A stretch of DNA of 64,000 nucleotides, from contig JAFUTN010000024.1 in NCBI GenBank assembly GCA_017484225.1, forward strand, positions 1-64,000. The letters are read 5' to 3'. Below, one piece after another: positions 62,577 to 64,000 of the stretch. Source of the stretch: Alphaproteobacteria bacterium. Lineage in GTDB: Bacteria; Pseudomonadota; Alphaproteobacteria; RF32; CAG-239. The notes beneath the pieces are model-generated. The model did not search any database. It saw only the letters and a program-made list of their open reading frames with translations, and was not told where the DNA came from. Each line of letters begins with the position of its first letter. Within the stretch, counting starts at the first letter, position 1. Position numbers and translations under genes: made by a program.

Positions 62577-63428
62577 ATGAAAAATTTTATTTTAGGAATT
62601 GCCGCAACAATTATGTGCTGTGTTTTTGAAGCTAAGGCAGCAAACATCAGTTGCATTAACGGCTTGCGAGAAGACAAAACAACCACTTGCGATAAATGCG
62701 GAGATAATTGTGATTGGGAAATTAAAGACGGTGTTTTGAAAGTAAGCGGGAGCGGAAGTATGTATGATTACGACTACTTAACTTCAAATGATAAACCATG
62801 GAGAGGATATGAAGCAGATGTAAATCACCTTACAATAGAAGGAATCAGCAACATTGGTTCATGTGCCTTTTCATCTATTCGCAATTTATCTTCTGCAGAA
62901 ATGGATAACTCTGTTACAGTAGTTAGAAATGATGCTTTTGCTTGGACAGGACTATCATCCGTAAAAATGTCGGATTCTGTCAGTTCTTTGGGTTATTCGG
63001 CTTTCAGAGGGACACACCTAACAGAAATTGAATTGCCGAGCGGGGTGATTATAGGACAAGATGCTCTCGGCGAACGGCAAATTTCGGTAATTTGCAAAGG
63101 CAGCAGTGAAGACTGCGAACAATTCAGAACAGCTTTGGATGGTTATGTATATACGGCAACAAATGACACTTATGCCGCCACACCGATGAGTCTCGGCGGA
63201 AAAATGAAATTAGCTCAAGAGAGGCAATGTAATTCTGAAATTTTTTACTGGACCGGAGAATTTTGCCATAATCGTCCGACAGACGGCAGCATTATTGATT
63301 GTGCCGAAGGATATTTTGCCAACACCCGAGATTTATGCGAAAAGATAAAACTTCGCTATACTCTGCCGGAAGCAGATGCGGCAACTTCTGATGACTTTGA
63401 AAATATGATTGAGTGGATTTTTGAGTAA
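62577..63428 (+). CDS. Secreted BspA-type leucine-rich-repeat protein 4
   Basis: This 283-residue protein is read from the ATG at 62577 (AGGAAGGA upstream; a GTG codon directly before it is an alternative). Signal peptide (FILGIAATIMCCVFEAKA), an N-terminal cysteine module (TTCDKCGDNCDWEIKDGVL) like those of the other family members, and BspA repeats (SNIGSCAFSSIRNLSSAEM, VTVVRNDAFAWTGLSSVKM, VSSLGYSAFRGTHLTEIEL). A cysteine-rich segment (RQCNSEIFYWTGEFCHNRPT) near-identical in plan to LRR protein 1 and the tail (PEADAATSDDFEN, IEWIFE) follow. Preceded by leader RNA B2. Confidence 0.85.
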   Translation: MKNFILGIAATIMCCVFEAKAANISCINGLREDKTTTCDKCGDNCDWEIKDGVLKVSGSGSMYDYDYLTSNDKPWRGYEADVNHLTIEGISNIGSCAFSSIRNLSSAEMDNSVTVVRNDAFAWTGLSSVKMSDSVSSLGYSAFRGTHLTEIELPSGVIIGQDALGERQISVICKGSSEDCEQFRTALDGYVYTATNDTYAATPMSLGGKMKLAQERQCNSEIFYWTGEFCHNRPTDGSIIDCAEGYFANTRDLCEKIKLRYTLPEADAATSDDFENMIEWIFE

Positions 63429-63565
63429 AAAACAAAGTCATTATCGGGCGCTTTAGCGAACCGATAATCCCAGCCGAATCAAAAAGCAATAGCCGCGATT
63501 CCCGATCAGGTCGGGAATGGCAATAATAAAAGGTCGGGAATTTCGGCTCCTCACCATTATTTATG
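63429..63565. other. Intergenic region with two perfect inverted repeats
   Basis: After LRR gene 4 there are two hairpins: ATTATCGG/CCGATAAT (63440-63447 with 63461-63468, containing an inner GCG/CGC stem) and ATTCCCGA/TCGGGAAT (63498-63505 with 63511-63518, extendable by GCC/GGC). A third TCGGGAA follows near 63533 and could compete for the same partner. Neither hairpin has a T-run, so they are not standard terminators; a REP-like element is possible. Confidence 0.5.
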
Positions 63566-63595
63566 CAAAAAACCGCCGGTTTTGCTTCCGGCAGT
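63566..63595 (-). terminator. Rho-independent terminator of the LolA-like gene
   Basis: On the minus strand GCCGG (63592-63588) pairs with CCGGC (63579-63575), followed by GGTTTTTTG. It lies about 50 nt downstream of the stop at 63646. Confidence 0.75.
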
Positions 63596-63645
63596 CTTCT
63601 TATTACCCGAAAACGGAGAATAACACCGCTTTTATCAAGTTAAAG

Positions 63646-64000
63646 CTATTTTCTGCTACCTGCTTTTTGCGAAGATTTAGAGCTTTTTCTATCAAACTTA
63701 AACAAGGATTCGCTCAACTCTTTATCTTGCTCCTCGTTAAATAAAGAAACGGTAACCTCTATATTCTGCTGGTCTATCACTCTCCATTGTTTCAATCTGA
63801 ACGGATTGTTATCAAAAGTCAGAGTTATGGGTTTTACATTTTTATTTTCCGGCATTTCAACAATAATTGTTGTCTGCCCCGCATCTTTATACAAATCAAC
63901 AATCTTCAGCTTTTTGCCGTCTATCTTAATTTTTTCGGTCAAAATCATGGTAGCCGGAATATCTTTGTAGTCAATATTGGTAATTTGCTCCAACTCTTTA
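63646..64000 (-). CDS. LolA-like outer-membrane lipoprotein carrier protein, C-terminal part
   Basis: The frame is open to the right edge of the window, so the gene is truncated here at its 5' end. The visible 118 residues show the LolA pattern: strands MILTEKIKIDGKKLKIVDLY and TIIVEMPENKNVKPITLTF, then FDNNPFRLKQWRVIDQQNIE leading to VTVSLFN. This FRLKQW..D pattern is typical of alphaproteobacterial LolA. The protein would carry lipoproteins through the periplasm from LolCDE to the outer membrane. A basic Ser/Lys tail follows. The internal TTG near 63993 is not taken as a start because the family is longer and the frame continues. Confidence 0.75.
   Translation of the reverse strand, partial: KELEQITNIDYKDIPATMILTEKIKIDGKKLKIVDLYKDAGQTTIIVEMPENKNVKPITLTFDNNPFRLKQWRVIDQQNIEVTVSLFNEEQDKELSESLFKFDRKSSKSSQKAGSRK

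Noticed and set aside
1-64000. tRNA, rRNA and insertion sequences
   Set aside because: I saw no tRNA cloverleaf with T-loop consensus, no rRNA stretch and no transposase-like protein in the window.

Overview
The window is an AT-rich chromosomal segment from a Gram-negative bacterium. The pyrH-frr-uppS-cdsA-rseP-bamA-lpxD-fabZ cluster, an alphaproteobacterial-style SPOR domain, and families of secreted BspA-type leucine-rich-repeat proteins together suggest an uncultured, host- or gut-associated alphaproteobacterium. That assignment is inference from gene content; no rRNA or other taxonomic marker lies in the window, and no tRNA, CRISPR array or transposase was found.

Layout. 1-0.6 kb: a 78-bp direct repeat that duplicates the 3' end of a small unknown gene. 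0.7-4.7 kb: trpS, two small secreted proteins and uvrB. 5.0-5.8 kb: the first secreted LRR gene with its own structured leader. 5.8-32.5 kb: one long minus-strand operon for a VirB-type type IV secretion system (three VirB2-like pilins, VirB3, VirB4, five secreted coiled-coil or cysteine-rich proteins, two VirB8 paralogues, a VirB7-like lipoprotein, a VirB9-SPOR fusion, two giant repeat proteins of which one carries the VirB10 domain, and VirB11). 32.8-43.1 kb: a divergent plus-strand operon for an IncI/R64-like type IVb pilus (OmpA-like protein, TcpQ-domain protein, PilN secretin, PilO, PilP, PilQ ATPase, PilR, PilS-like pilin). 43.1-48.5 kb: LpoB-like periplasmic proteins, a DUF1294 protein, a DUF4139 protein, an LRR-family gene and an orphan helical-repeat protein. 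48.6-54.0 kb: another LRR gene, topA, dprA and plsY on the minus strand. 54.1-62.2 kb: the pyrH to fabZ cell-envelope cluster. 62.2-64 kb: a fourth LRR gene and the 3' end of a LolA-like gene.

How the genes fit together. The T4SS operon has pilin, ATPase and core-complex parts but no VirB6, VirD4 or relaxase in the window. It therefore either relies on loci elsewhere or is a specialised secretion machine. Its inner-to-outer membrane scaffold is unusual: a membrane-anchored protein of 1576 residues and a signal-peptide VirB10 of 1399 residues share the same short Gly/Asp/Asn-rich repeats and are encoded side by side. The pilus operon is read away from the T4SS from a shared 346-bp region.

The most striking unlabelled signal is a set of four dispersed cassettes. 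Each has a sigma70-like promoter, a structured RNA of about 195-240 nt ending in a terminator-like hairpin just upstream of the start codon, and a signal-peptide protein ending in the same tail (IEWIFE). The leaders fall into two sequence types (A and B). In each type the two copies keep long-range helices while changing their bases, which is direct evidence of conserved RNA structure. I could not match either type to a known riboswitch or RNA class from memory.
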